Positions 24,966-33,961 of a stretch of DNA of 64,000 bases are shown piece after piece. The notes beneath the pieces were generated by a model. The model ran no database searches, was not told where the DNA came from, and saw only the letters and a program-made list of their open reading frames with translations. The translations under genes and the position numbers were made by a program. Position 1 is the first letter of the stretch. Each line of letters starts with the position of its first letter. The stretch comes from Cytobacillus suaedae (GTDB taxonomy: Bacteria; Bacillota; Bacilli; Bacillales; Bacillaceae_L): the NCBI GenBank assembly GCA_014960805.1, contig CP063163.1, positions 1,692,001-1,756,000 of the forward strand. Direction: 5' to 3'.

Positions 24966-25751
24966 ATGTCGCCTAAATATTCGATCGAGATCACTGAGGG
25001 GGTCATGAAGACATTGCAAAAGGAAAAGCAAGGTCCATTACTATATGCGGATTCAATGCCGTCGATTGAAGTAATGACTAAGGTTGAGGTCATGGATAAG
25101 TACTTAGTTTTTGGAAAGAAAATAGGTTCTATAGAAATTCGAAGAGTCGTTAATGATATTTTTACGATAGACTTAAACCGAGTATCGGAAGAGGGAGAGG
25201 GCAAGGCTACTCAATCCTATCCAGATGAAATTATGCAAGGCGTAAGAAAGGTCCTTTCTATGGAAGGCACTTCTGTTGAGAAAGATACCTATATTATGTC
25301 CCTTCCTAAAGTAAAAGTAATGGATTTATACCTTCAATATTATGGTGATAAAATAGAAAGTTCGGAGATTCGTAGAGTAATTAATCAAATCTATGGTATA
25401 AATTTAAATGGAATTTCTGGCTTAGAGGCAGCACGTATCTCACTTTATTCTAAAGGACAATGGATATCAAAAACGGAGCGGGACCTGTTTGAGGTTCATA
25501 CTGGAACCGGAGACATTGATGTATGGATTTTACCTTCAGAGTATTTCGTTAAGAATACAGGTATAACAACATTACCTGAGGAGTTACAAGATTTATTAAA
25601 AAACCTTGGTTACTGGTATGATAATGAAAAGGGCACTTTCTATTACTCAACAAATAGCAATGAAACAGTACCAGATTCGTTTAAAGGTCAAACAATGGGT
25701 ACAATTAGTACGATCGTTAAACAATTTACAGCTACTCATCCAGAATTATAG
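24966..25751 (+). CDS. Hypothetical protein with internally duplicated domain
   Basis: 261 aa, soluble, no signal peptide. Residues about 5-70 and 87-150 are an internal repeat: VEVMDKYLVFGKKIGSIEIR aligns with KVMDLYLQYYGDKIESSEIR, each followed by R-V-[VI]-N-x-I-[FY]-x-I-[DN]-L-N. The C-terminal 100 residues are unrelated. The ribosome site before the ATG is weak (AAGGAAATTATATAATTAAG), so the start is uncertain. Family not recognised; function unknown. Confidence 0.65.
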   Translation: MSPKYSIEITEGVMKTLQKEKQGPLLYADSMPSIEVMTKVEVMDKYLVFGKKIGSIEIRRVVNDIFTIDLNRVSEEGEGKATQSYPDEIMQGVRKVLSMEGTSVEKDTYIMSLPKVKVMDLYLQYYGDKIESSEIRRVINQIYGINLNGISGLEAARISLYSKGQWISKTERDLFEVHTGTGDIDVWILPSEYFVKNTGITTLPEELQDLLKNLGYWYDNEKGTFYYSTNSNETVPDSFKGQTMGTISTIVKQFTATHPEL

Positions 25752-25770
25752 AGTAGTAGATATTAATAAA

Positions 25771-25807
25771 AACAGGTGATTTATACAACTATCGCCTGTT
25801 TTTTTTA
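25771..25807. terminator. Bidirectional hairpin terminator
   Basis: AACAGGTGAT pairs with ATCGCCTGTT (one wobble), followed by eight T; A-rich on the other side. Confidence 0.82.
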
Positions 25808-25813
25808 TTGGTT

Positions 25814-25924
25814 TCACTTACTATTTATTGTTTTAATACGGATGCCACAATTACATTTCACACTATGTTTTAATGTTTTTACGATGCTATTGCATTTTGG
25901 ACAAATTTTTTGTTTAGTTAACAT
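25814..25924 (-). CDS. 36-aa zinc-ribbon-like microprotein
   Basis: Starts ATG at 25924 with AAGGAAG 9 nt upstream. The product is basic and has two cysteine pairs, CPKC (8-11) and CNC (24-26), the spacing of a small zinc ribbon. It lies between convergent terminators upstream of the leftward perR-like gene's stop. Too short for a firm call, but ribosome site, composition and metal-type cysteines argue for a real gene. Confidence 0.5.
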   Translation of the reverse strand: MLTKQKICPKCNSIVKTLKHSVKCNCGIRIKTINSK

Positions 25925-26003
25925 TCATTATATCTTCCTTTCTAACCTCTCTCTATTTCAATTCTTTTATTTTCCAGAGTAACTCAATAAATGGCATTCT
26001 TCC

Positions 26004-26423
26004 CTAATTATCTTCCTGACAAACAGCACATTCACCATAGATTTCAAAATGGTGAGTACGAATGTTAAAGTGTGTTAGCTTAAGTACGACTTTTTCGACT
26101 TCTACCAGACTGGGATAGTCAAAATCTACGATAGCACCGCATGTTTCACATATTACGTGGTAATGGTTCGACTTGTGCAACTCAAATTTGCTAAAACCGT
26201 TACCATAGGGAAGTTCTTTTAGAATTTTAAGTTTCACGAATAATTTAATATTGTTATAAATGGTTGCAACACTAATATGGGGTATTTCACGATGGATATC
26301 ATCAACTGTTGGATGCCCTTTTAGTGACATGATTGTTTTTAGGATAATAAGTCTCTGAGGTGTGATCCGTAAACCATGTTCTTTGAGAAAGGGAATGAGT
26401 TCCTTGTATTGATCTTCTTCCAC
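26004..26423 (-). CDS. perR: Fur-family regulator, PerR-like
   Basis: 139 aa. Structural zinc Cys4 site is C92/C95 and C132/C135. Regulatory-metal residues at PerR positions: H37, then E81 where B. subtilis PerR has D85, H87 and H89 (for H91/H93), and D100 (for D104). The Asp-to-Glu change at the first acidic ligand is unusual for a peroxide sensor, so PerR versus another Fur paralogue is not settled. GTG start. A Per-box-like site lies upstream at 26536, consistent with autoregulation. Confidence 0.82.
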   Translation of the reverse strand: MEEDQYKELIPFLKEHGLRITPQRLIILKTIMSLKGHPTVDDIHREIPHISVATIYNNIKLFVKLKILKELPYGNGFSKFELHKSNHYHVICETCGAIVDFDYPSLVEVEKVVLKLTHFNIRTHHFEIYGECAVCQEDN

Positions 26424-26535
26424 GATAAAAACATCCTATCCACATATATTTAAAAACGTTGATTCAGCTAGAGTTATAAATGCCTAAATCATATATTTTT
26501 ATGATAACATTTACTAAAGTAAAATCAATACTTTT

Positions 26536-26550
26536 TTATAATAACTATAA
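26536..26550. promoter_or_regulatory. Per/Fur-box-like site upstream of perR-like gene
   Basis: TTATAATAACTATAA matches the Per box consensus TTATAATNATTATAA at 14 of 15 positions and lies about 113 bp upstream of the regulator start. Confidence 0.6.
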
Positions 26551-26594
26551 TTAAATGAATATTTCTAAAATAATTATCACGTGCTTTAAAAACT

Positions 26595-26622
26595 AAAAAA
26601 GAACACCTCGATGTGGGTGTTC
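26595..26622 (-). terminator. Terminator of the CAP-domain gene
   Basis: On the minus strand GAACACC pairs with GGTGTTC around an 8-nt loop, followed by six T. Confidence 0.82.
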
Positions 26623-26629
26623 AGTTATA

Positions 26630-27766
26630 TTAGTTTGTATAAAACTTTTGTGTATAATAGGGCTGTGATTTTGTATTAAAGGCAACCCCTACCCCTAAGT
26701 TTCTAAAGTCAGGCTGGAGGATATTTTCTCTGTGACCTATGGAGTTCATTAATCCCTCATGAGCGAATATGCTACTAAATTGTCCATATGCTAAATTTTC
26801 CCCTGCAACTGTAAAAAGTATATCGTCTTCCAGCATCCTGTCAAAAGGGGACTGGCCATCAAGGTTAGTGTGTGAAAAATAATTATTTTCCGCCATATCA
26901 AAACTATGTTTGCGAGCGATTTCCTTTACATGATCATCCCATGAAAGAATAGGTAAATCATGATTAATACGAGTGGCATTTGTTAAGTCGAACAACTGGT
27001 ACTCAAAGCCTTCTTTTAATGTTTCACTAGAAGCTGTATAAAATTCTTTTTTACTTTTTTCTGTTTCTTCACTTACGATTTGTATGGAAGTAACAGTATC
27101 TTGTTGATGCTGATCGTAAAAGACAGTGACATAGCTATCATCAACTAAAAACACATCATAATCACGGTCTTTTTCAAATTGGTAATAGGTCATTCCTTTT
27201 CTAATCTTATCAAGTGGGGTACCTAATTTCTCTAATACAGATGCCTTTGAGCTTCCTCTTTTTATACCGTACGTTGAGGAGATGAGGTCATGAGGAGTAT
27301 ATAATCCCACAACCACATCGTTTTCATTATAGGAGATCATGATAAAGTTTTGATAATCATCATGATAGGTATTCCACATAAGACCATATTCGTTAAGGGT
27401 AGATCTACTCGGTGAGCCAATCCTTTGTTCTATATCATTTCGGGTCTCACCAAGTTCAACATTATATATCGAAAAGGCTTGCTCTATTGGAGTTGTTAAC
27501 TCAGGTTTTGGGACCTCGGTTTTTGAATTCACATCTGTTTCTGATGTTTGTAACCTTTGATCAAGCTGATCCATTAACTGAATAATACCCTCTTGTATTG
27601 TTCCAACAGCAGCAATATATTCAGGACTATCACGTATTTCATCTATGTCTGTTTTTATGGTGTTCAACGTTACATCTAGTTTATTTTTCTCTAACCATTT
27701 TTCAAAGGTAGACCAAGCTGAAAAAAGAAATAATAAAAAAGCAAAAAATAAAATCAATCGTCTCAG
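26630..27766 (-). CDS. CAP-domain (SCP/PR1-like) exported protein, YlbC-like
   Basis: About 378 aa: an N-terminal signal/anchor (ILFFAFLLFLFSAW), a linker, a CAP-associated domain (about 100-235) and a C-terminal CAP domain with LFDLTNATRINHDLPILSWDD, HSFDMAENNYFSHTNLDGQSPFDR and GENLAYG, the classic CAP signatures. It probably acts at the cell envelope or in spore formation, as YlbC-type proteins are believed to. The TTG at 27757 lacks a spaced ribosome site; CTG at 27766 lies about 9-10 nt after AAAGGAG and would restore an MRRL-type N-terminus. The start is therefore uncertain. Confidence 0.82.
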   Translation of the reverse strand: MRRLILFFAFLLFLFSAWSTFEKWLEKNKLDVTLNTIKTDIDEIRDSPEYIAAVGTIQEGIIQLMDQLDQRLQTSETDVNSKTEVPKPELTTPIEQAFSIYNVELGETRNDIEQRIGSPSRSTLNEYGLMWNTYHDDYQNFIMISYNENDVVVGLYTPHDLISSTYGIKRGSSKASVLEKLGTPLDKIRKGMTYYQFEKDRDYDVFLVDDSYVTVFYDQHQQDTVTSIQIVSEETEKSKKEFYTASSETLKEGFEYQLFDLTNATRINHDLPILSWDDHVKEIARKHSFDMAENNYFSHTNLDGQSPFDRMLEDDILFTVAGENLAYGQFSSIFAHEGLMNSIGHRENILQPDFRNLGVGVAFNTKSQPYYTQKFYTN

Positions 27767-27966
27767 GCGATCTCAACTCCTTTCTTACGTACTACCATTC
27801 TAGCCAAAAAAAACGAGTTTCAACATTATTTTAGTGTAAAATTTGAATATTTGTAAGAGGAAGAATAGAGAGGAACACTATCCTAACACGTATCTATTCA
27901 AATTACTGGTATTCTAGTAGAATAAATAATTAGGTTTGTTGAAGCAATGTGTAGGAGTGTTATTAA

Positions 27967-28944
27967 ATGTTACAAACAGTAAATAGACAACTAGAAAAAT
28001 ACATGGCTCTGGTCACTCCAACAGGAGTTATTCTTGGAGTATTATTTGCAGGATGGTTAATAGATTATACCTATTTAATACCCTGGATTTTTGCTTTTAT
28101 AACATTTACAGGAAGCTTAAGTTCGAGTTTTACCGCTTTGAAAAGAGCAATTCTACACCCATTTCCAATCTTAATAGCCCTAGTATTATTACATGTCTTA
28201 ATGCCAATCTGGGCATGGGCAGTAGGGCATCTTACTTTTAGTGGTGATGTTTACACAATTACAGGGCTCATATTAGCTTTAGTTATTCCAACTGGGATTA
28301 CAAGTGTTCTTTGGGTTTCGATATGTAGAGGAAACATTGCTCTTACTTTATCAATCATCTTAATTGATACGTTACTATCTCCGTTTATTGTCCCTTATAC
28401 ACTTTCGATTTTTGTCGGGACGAAAGTGGAAATGGACATTGTAGGCATGATGACAGGCTTATTTTTAATGGTTGTTTTACCTTCATTGGTAGGTATGCTA
28501 TTAAATCATCTGACGAATGGGAAAATAAAGGAGAGTTGGGGACCCGTGTTAGCCCCATTTTCCAAAATTAGTTTAGGTCTTGTTGTTATGTTAAATGGTG
28601 CGATTGTTGCTCCATTCTTAAGAAATGTTGATTTGAAATTAATCTGGGTAGCTATCGTTGTTTTCCTTATTGCTTTCACAGGTTATTTATTTGCCTTTTT
28701 ACTAGGTGAATTGTTTAAGAGAAATCAGGAAACGATCATTGCTCTAACATTTACTGGTGGAATGAGAAACATCAGTGCTGGAGCGGTTATTGCAACTTCC
28801 TTTTTCCCAGCTCAGGTAGCTGTACCTGTCGTAGTAGGGATGTTGTTTCAGCAGTTGCTCGCCTCCCTATTTGGATTTGCTCTTAATCGGCATTATAGAA
28901 AAAAAGACACTACCTTACAGGAAGATAGTGTGGTAAATGCGTGA
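27967..28944 (+). CDS. Bile-acid:sodium symporter (BASS) family transporter
   Basis: 325-aa membrane protein with about nine hydrophobic segments and the BASS-family motifs around LALVIPTGITSVLWVSICRGNIALTLS (crossover region) and FTGGMRNISAGAVIA. Bacillus members (YocS-like) transport organic anions such as pantoate or bile-acid-like compounds; substrate unknown here. ATG start at 27967 with GTAGGAG site. Monocistronic. Confidence 0.85.
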   Translation: MLQTVNRQLEKYMALVTPTGVILGVLFAGWLIDYTYLIPWIFAFITFTGSLSSSFTALKRAILHPFPILIALVLLHVLMPIWAWAVGHLTFSGDVYTITGLILALVIPTGITSVLWVSICRGNIALTLSIILIDTLLSPFIVPYTLSIFVGTKVEMDIVGMMTGLFLMVVLPSLVGMLLNHLTNGKIKESWGPVLAPFSKISLGLVVMLNGAIVAPFLRNVDLKLIWVAIVVFLIAFTGYLFAFLLGELFKRNQETIIALTFTGGMRNISAGAVIATSFFPAQVAVPVVVGMLFQQLLASLFGFALNRHYRKKDTTLQEDSVVNA

Positions 28945-29024
28945 ATCGGTCTTGAAAATTCTAGTCAAAATTATGATACTACTATTTAGAAGTTATTTAA
29001 CTTAAAAAATATTTAAAATATTTG

Positions 29025-29053
29025 TTGACATTATTACTCTACCACGTTAAAGT
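29025..29053 (+). promoter_or_regulatory. Sigma-A-type promoter ahead of the SAM riboswitch
   Basis: TTGACA (29025-29030), 17-bp spacer, TAAAGT (29048-29053); transcription would start about 35-40 nt before the riboswitch P1 stem. Confidence 0.6.
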
Positions 29054-29092
29054 AATAACTATCAAATTTAACTAACAAACTTAATACGTGAT

Positions 29093-29262
29093 CTCTTATC
29101 AAGAGTGGCGGAGGGACTGGCCCTACGATGCCCGGCAACCGTTCCATATTTTCAAATGGAATTGGTGCTAAATCCTGCAAAACAATTTAGTTGTTTTGGA
29201 AGATGAGAGAGGATAGACCGGATAATGCCGCTTAAACCTCTCTTTCTAGAGAGGTTTTTTTA
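29093..29262 (+). ncRNA. SAM-I (S-box) riboswitch with terminator
   Basis: Canonical S-box: CTCTTATCAAGAG opens P1/P2, then GGCGGAGGGACTGGCCC and GATGCCCGGCAACC (pseudoknot and SAM-contact segments), GGTGCTAAATCCTGC, and the P1 3' strand GATGAGAG. An intrinsic terminator follows (AAACCTCTC / GAGAGGTTT, 29234-29257, then T-run). P1 3' strand GAGAGAGG can pair with the terminator, the usual antitermination switch. SAM therefore turns off the downstream sugar-type ABC transporter genes. Confidence 0.95.
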
Positions 29263-29359
29263 TTGTCTACATATTACCCTCTCAATACAATAGGCAAGGA
29301 GGAAAATGACAGCTTAGATCAGTATTAAGAAAACTACTTAGAAAAGGGGAAATAACAAC

Positions 29360-30475
29360 ATGTTAAAGAAAACTATTGTCAAAACAGCGTTAACTTCAGC
29401 ACTTGCCTTTTCACTACTGTTAACAGGATGTGCTTCTGGAGAAAAAACAAATCAAGCGAGTAATGAGAAAGTAAGTTTTGAAAATGTTCCTGAACGATTT
29501 GCGAATGGGGAAGGCGCAAAAATTAAAGTCATTCGTAAAATTGGTGGAGATGATCATACCGCTCAATTTTTAGCGGGTGCAAAGGAAGAAGGAGAGTCTC
29601 TCGGATTTGACGTGGATGTATTCACAGCAAATGGTGATACAGCTAAATTCCATGATGCCATCGAGCAAGCATTAACACAAGACTATGATGGGTTTATTAT
29701 CTCACATGGTGATGATGCGGCGACTGTTGATGGAGTGAAAAAATTAGTTGAAGCCGGGAAGAGTGTTGTTACATTTGATTCAAACCCAGACCTTGCGACA
29801 ATTAATGGCGTAACATTAACATCACAGGATGATGAAGCGCTAGCAACATTAGCTCTTGAGGCACTTGTTAAGGAGCATAACGGAGAAGCGAATATCGTAT
29901 ACCTATGGGTTGATGGTTTTCCACCTATGGTAAGAAGAAACAATGTTTATAAAGAAGTACTTGAAAATAATCCTGGTCTTACAGAGGTTGAACGATTTGG
30001 AGTTGCAGCAGCAGATACATCTGTTCAAACACAAAATGCCGTTGCAGCCATGTTAAATAAACATCCAAAAGGTGAAATCGATGCGATATTTGCTACATGG
30101 GATGCTTTCGCAATTGGTGCAGCACGTGCGATTAAAGAAGCTGGTAGAGATGAAATTAAAATTTACGGTATCGATGTTTCTAACGCAGACCTTCAAGAAA
30201 TTCAAACCGACGGAAGCTCATGGAAATATACAGCGGCTGTAGATCCAAAATTAATTGGTGCTGTTAACTTAAGACTTCTTGCGAAAAAGTTAGCGGGAGA
30301 AGAAACTCCACAAAATTATGATTTAGAAGCATCTCTTATTTCGCAGACTGACCTTCAGGGTTCTAGTGAGCCAGTAAATATGGTAAATCTAGCAAACATT
30401 GTAGAAGGCTGGGGAACATCAACTGCATTTGAAGAAGAATGGATGAAGGTGTTAAAAGAGCATTATCAGAAATAA
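29360..30475 (+). CDS. Sugar-type ABC transporter substrate-binding lipoprotein (RbsB-like), SAM-regulated
   Basis: 371 aa. Lipoprotein signal with lipobox LLLTGC (Cys24). The remainder is a periplasmic-binding-protein-like I fold of the ribose/galactose type (DGFIISHGDDAATVDGVKKLVEAGKSVVTFDSN, IDAIFATWDAFAIGAARAIKEAG). It is the first gene after a SAM-I riboswitch and precedes an RbsA- and RbsC-like pair. A sulfur-containing sugar, such as 5-methylthioribose from the methionine salvage pathway, is the logical ligand, but this is inference. GGGG ribosome site upstream. Confidence 0.88.
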   Translation: MLKKTIVKTALTSALAFSLLLTGCASGEKTNQASNEKVSFENVPERFANGEGAKIKVIRKIGGDDHTAQFLAGAKEEGESLGFDVDVFTANGDTAKFHDAIEQALTQDYDGFIISHGDDAATVDGVKKLVEAGKSVVTFDSNPDLATINGVTLTSQDDEALATLALEALVKEHNGEANIVYLWVDGFPPMVRRNNVYKEVLENNPGLTEVERFGVAAADTSVQTQNAVAAMLNKHPKGEIDAIFATWDAFAIGAARAIKEAGRDEIKIYGIDVSNADLQEIQTDGSSWKYTAAVDPKLIGAVNLRLLAKKLAGEETPQNYDLEASLISQTDLQGSSEPVNMVNLANIVEGWGTSTAFEEEWMKVLKEHYQK

Positions 30476-30490
30476 ATTATGTTTCTATGG

Positions 30491-30595
30491 TTTATGTGAC
30501 CTGAATTCGGTAGAAAGGAAGAAACGAGGTCACATAAATCAGTTTATGCGACCTCAATCTTGCAAGATATTAAATACGAGTCACAAAAACAGTAT
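30491..30595. repeat. 52-bp palindromic repeat array 3 (same family as 5490)
   Basis: A full 52-bp unit (30526-30577) with palindrome GAGGTCACATAAATC-AGTTTATGCGACCTC, plus partial units on both sides (right half of one from 30491, start of another at 30578). Motif and period match the array at 5490. It sits in the 160-bp gap between the binding protein and the ATPase genes of one ABC operon, so it is transcribed. Confidence 0.82.
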
Positions 30596-30635
30596 CAGCA
30601 CATCTTTAAAATTCATCAAAAAGGAGTGAGGATGG

Positions 30636-32192
30636 ATGTCAGTATCACAACTTTACATGAATAACATCTCCATCGAATTTCCTGGTGTAAAAGCCTTGAA
30701 TAATGTACATTTTACAACTTCAACTGGAAAAGTTCATGCCCTTATCGGTGCAAACGGAGCGGGGAAATCAACGCTTATGAAGGTTTTGTCAGGTGCGTAT
30801 AATCATTATTCTGGTCAAATCAGCCTTGATAGGAAGCCACTGTCTATCCAATCTCCAAAGGCTGCTCAGGACTATGGGATTCAAATTGTCTATCAAGAGG
30901 TTGACACAGCCCTCATTCCTAATTTAACAGTTGGTGAGAATATCATGCTTAATTTGACAGTAAATCAGATAGGCAAGAAGCAATTTATCAAATGGAATGA
31001 GCTACATAACAAGGCTACCACCATTCTAAATAAATTAAAGATAAATGTGTCCTCCAAAACGCTTGTTAGTGAACTAACACTAGCTGAAAAACAAATGGTA
31101 CTCATTGCTAGAGCCATTATGACAGAATGTAAGTTTCTTATTTTAGATGAACCTACTGCGCCATTAAGCCAATCTGAAACAGCGGAGTTGTTCCGAATTG
31201 TAAACGAGTTAAAGGCAAACAATGTTGGTATTATCTTTATTTCTCACCGTCTACCGGAGATCTTTGAACTATGTGATGAAATCACTATTATGCGTAATGG
31301 TGAATTTGTAAATTGTGAATCCATCTCTCAAACAACACAGAACCGGGTTGTTGAACAAATGTTAGGACGAAAGCTAGAGGAACAATATCCAAATCATGCT
31401 TTTACAATAGGTGAACCGATTCTTGAAGTTTACAATCTATCAGACACGTTTAAAACTAAGAACCTGTCAATGTATGCTTCTGCTGGTGAGATTGTTGGGA
31501 TAGCAGGTCTTGTAGGTGCTGGAAAAACAGAGCTTTGTAAAGCTTTGTTTGGCTCATCTAAAATAACTTCCGGAAAGATTCTGTTAAATGGAAAAGAGGT
31601 AACACTTAGAAGTCCATATGATGCTGTAAAACAAGGTATTGTGCTCGTTCCTGAGGAAAGAAGAAAAGAAGGAATTCTTGTTGAGGAATCAGTTGTAACA
31701 AACCTTACAGTAGCCAATTTAAATAAGTTTACTAGCTATTTTACTTTTATTAATCGTGCTAAAGAGAAGGCCCAAGCAGCTGAGTTAATCAAGAGTCTTG
31801 GCATTAAAACACCTACGACAGAAACGAAAGTTCAACATCTTTCAGGTGGAAATCAACAAAAAATTGCAATCGGTAAATGGCTCATTACGGAGGCAGATGT
31901 TTATATTTTTGATGAACCAACTAAAGGGGTAGATGTTGGTGCGAAAAAAGAAATATTTGAATTGATTTCCGGTTTAGCTCAGCGAGGAAAAGCAGTACTT
32001 TATGCGTCTTCAGAAACATCAGAGATTATTGGAATTACCAATCGAGTGTATGTCTTGTACGATGGGAAAGTGGCAACAGAGCTAGAGACTTCTAAAACGA
32101 ACGAAGAAGAAATCTTATTTTATGCAGCTGGAGGTACTACACATGAAGGGTTCAGTCACGGCAACTACGAGCGTAAAGAAAAAATCCTTTGA
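30636..32192 (+). CDS. Sugar-type ABC transporter ATPase with two nucleotide-binding domains (RbsA-like)
   Basis: 518 aa, the double-ATPase layout of the ribose/galactose class: Walker A GANGAGKST (about 37-45), signature LTLAEKQ, Walker B FLILDEPTAPL; second domain GLVGAGKTE (about 292-300) with LSGGNQQK and VYIFDEPTKGVD. The ATG follows AAGGAGTGAGG. It is the energising subunit of the SAM-riboswitch-controlled importer; its end overlaps the permease gene by 50 bp. Confidence 0.92.
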   Translation: MSVSQLYMNNISIEFPGVKALNNVHFTTSTGKVHALIGANGAGKSTLMKVLSGAYNHYSGQISLDRKPLSIQSPKAAQDYGIQIVYQEVDTALIPNLTVGENIMLNLTVNQIGKKQFIKWNELHNKATTILNKLKINVSSKTLVSELTLAEKQMVLIARAIMTECKFLILDEPTAPLSQSETAELFRIVNELKANNVGIIFISHRLPEIFELCDEITIMRNGEFVNCESISQTTQNRVVEQMLGRKLEEQYPNHAFTIGEPILEVYNLSDTFKTKNLSMYASAGEIVGIAGLVGAGKTELCKALFGSSKITSGKILLNGKEVTLRSPYDAVKQGIVLVPEERRKEGILVEESVVTNLTVANLNKFTSYFTFINRAKEKAQAAELIKSLGIKTPTTETKVQHLSGGNQQKIAIGKWLITEADVYIFDEPTKGVDVGAKKEIFELISGLAQRGKAVLYASSETSEIIGITNRVYVLYDGKVATELETSKTNEEEILFYAAGGTTHEGFSHGNYERKEKIL

Positions 32193-33141
32193 TTTATTTC
32201 AGTTTTTTTATAAATATGGAACGATCCTGACAATCTTTGTGTTAGTTGCTGTTTTTGCCGCTGCTAACCCAACTTTTATTCAGGGAAACAATCTAATTAG
32301 TATTTTGAGATCTATTTCTATCGTAACTATCATTGCGATTGGAATAACCATCTCTCTTTCAGTTAATGGTTTTGATTTATCAGTAGGCTCGGTGGCCTCG
32401 TTATCTAATGCAATTGTCATATCCATGTTTGTCTGGTTTTCTCAGAATACGGTGATTGCCATTTTTGCGGCGATTACTGCAGCCTTGTTGGTGGGGGCTT
32501 TAAACTCCTTTTTGATTGTTAAAATGAAAATTCCAGACATGCTATTAACCTTAGCAATGATGTTTATTATTCAGGGAATTGCTCTTACCTACACAAAGGG
32601 TGCTACAATTTCTCAAAATATGATTATGCCTGATGGCAGCTTTGCAGAAGGAGTGATTAGCCCATTTTTTGCTAGTCTTGGTCAGGTTCCTTGGATTATT
32701 ATCATTATGATTGTCGTTGTCGTTTTCGTTCATATTTTTCTAACGTACACAAAGCATGGGAGGTACATGTATGTGATTGGGGGAAATATAGAAGCAGCAA
32801 GATTATCTGGTATTCCTGTTAATCGCTATAAGGTTATTGCCTATCTTATGTCTGCTCTGTTTGCTTCAATTGGGGGAATTATATTGGCATCAAGAGTCAT
32901 GACTGCAGAAATCAACGCAGGCTCGCCATATCTAATGGACTCAGTTGCAGCTGCATTTATCGGCTTTTCTGTATTAGGAGCTGGTAAACCGAATGCGTTT
33001 GGTACATTTGTTGGTGCTGTTTTAATTGGAATTTTACAAAACGGACTGGTCATGATGTCCGTTCCTTACTATGCCATGGACATTGTAAAAGGAGCAGTGT
33101 TAGCCTTTGCACTTGCAATAACCTATTATAAATTGAGATAA
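32143..33141 (+). CDS. Sugar-type ABC transporter permease (RbsC-like)
   Basis: 332 aa from the ATG at 32143, 8 nt after GGAGG, inside the end of the ATPase gene (translational coupling). It has about eight to ten membrane segments with the family motif SVNGFDLSVGSVASLS and the C-terminal LGAGKPNAFGTFVGAVLIGILQNG. One permease gene only, so it probably works as a homodimer, as in the ribose system. Completes the transporter. Confidence 0.9.
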   Translation: MKGSVTATTSVKKKSFDLFQFFYKYGTILTIFVLVAVFAAANPTFIQGNNLISILRSISIVTIIAIGITISLSVNGFDLSVGSVASLSNAIVISMFVWFSQNTVIAIFAAITAALLVGALNSFLIVKMKIPDMLLTLAMMFIIQGIALTYTKGATISQNMIMPDGSFAEGVISPFFASLGQVPWIIIIMIVVVVFVHIFLTYTKHGRYMYVIGGNIEAARLSGIPVNRYKVIAYLMSALFASIGGIILASRVMTAEINAGSPYLMDSVAAAFIGFSVLGAGKPNAFGTFVGAVLIGILQNGLVMMSVPYYAMDIVKGAVLAFALAITYYKLR

Positions 33142-33265
33142 AAGACAGAGTAGGGGATATTCTAATTAATGTAGAATGCTACTATTTTAAGGAGAAATCA
33201 TGTAACATAAGTTATAAGAAGAAATCCAGAAGGGTCTCTCATCAATTGATAAGGATGTTCTTATA

Positions 33266-33901
33266 ATGAATAAAATAAAGATTCAATCACCCAAAATACC
33301 AACGTACTTAGAATCAGCTCATTTTGAGGATATGGAAGACAGGTACCTAAGTGTATGTACTATTAGCGATTGTACTATTTTTGAAGAAGAGATCAATCGA
33401 ATGAGGTTTGATCAAGTTGTTTTTAAAAATGTAACCTTCATGGATGTTACATTTACGAATATTGAACTTACCGATGTTATATTTGAAAAGTGTGACTTAT
33501 CAAATACAGACTTTAGTGGTGCTGCTATTCATAGAGTAGAGTTTATAGAATCAAAATTACTAGGTCTTAACCTTACAGAGGCAACTTTGGGGAATGTGCT
33601 ATTTGACAACTGTTTTGCAAACTTAAGTTCCTTCGGATATGCTTCTTTAAAAAATGTGCAATTTGAAAAGTGTTCCCTACGAAATGGGGATTTCTTTGAA
33701 TGTAAATTCAACAAAATTAATTTTACTGATTGTGATTTAGTTGAAGCCAATTTCACGAATACTCCATTAGATGGAATTGATCTTAGTAGTTGTAAGATTG
33801 ATCAATTAAGTCTTTCACCAGGAGATTTAAAGGGATGCGTAGTTTCAACTGAACAAGCAATTGCTTTTGCAAGGCTTTTAGGTTTAGTAATTAAGGAATA
33901 A
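33266..33901 (+). CDS. Pentapeptide-repeat protein
   Basis: 211 aa. From about residue 45 to 165 the sequence is a run of A/C-[DNxLF]-type pentapeptides (KNVTFMDVTFTNIELTDVIFEKCDLSNTDFSG-like units), which would form a right-handed quadrilateral beta-helix. Members include the Qnr proteins that mimic DNA and protect gyrase, but most chromosomal copies in bacilli have no known role. No signal peptide. Monocistronic; weak ribosome site (AAGGATG). Confidence 0.8.
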   Translation: MNKIKIQSPKIPTYLESAHFEDMEDRYLSVCTISDCTIFEEEINRMRFDQVVFKNVTFMDVTFTNIELTDVIFEKCDLSNTDFSGAAIHRVEFIESKLLGLNLTEATLGNVLFDNCFANLSSFGYASLKNVQFEKCSLRNGDFFECKFNKINFTDCDLVEANFTNTPLDGIDLSSCKIDQLSLSPGDLKGCVVSTEQAIAFARLLGLVIKE

Positions 33902-33905
33902 TAGT

Positions 33906-33942
33906 AGGTAGTTCTTGAGTACTTTGAGAGCTGCCTTTTTTA
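33906..33942 (+). terminator. Terminator after pentapeptide gene
   Basis: AGGTAGTTCT and AGAGCTGCCT can form an imperfect stem, followed by a T-run. Confidence 0.6.
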
Positions 33943-33961
33943 TTTTGAAAATATAGTAAGG

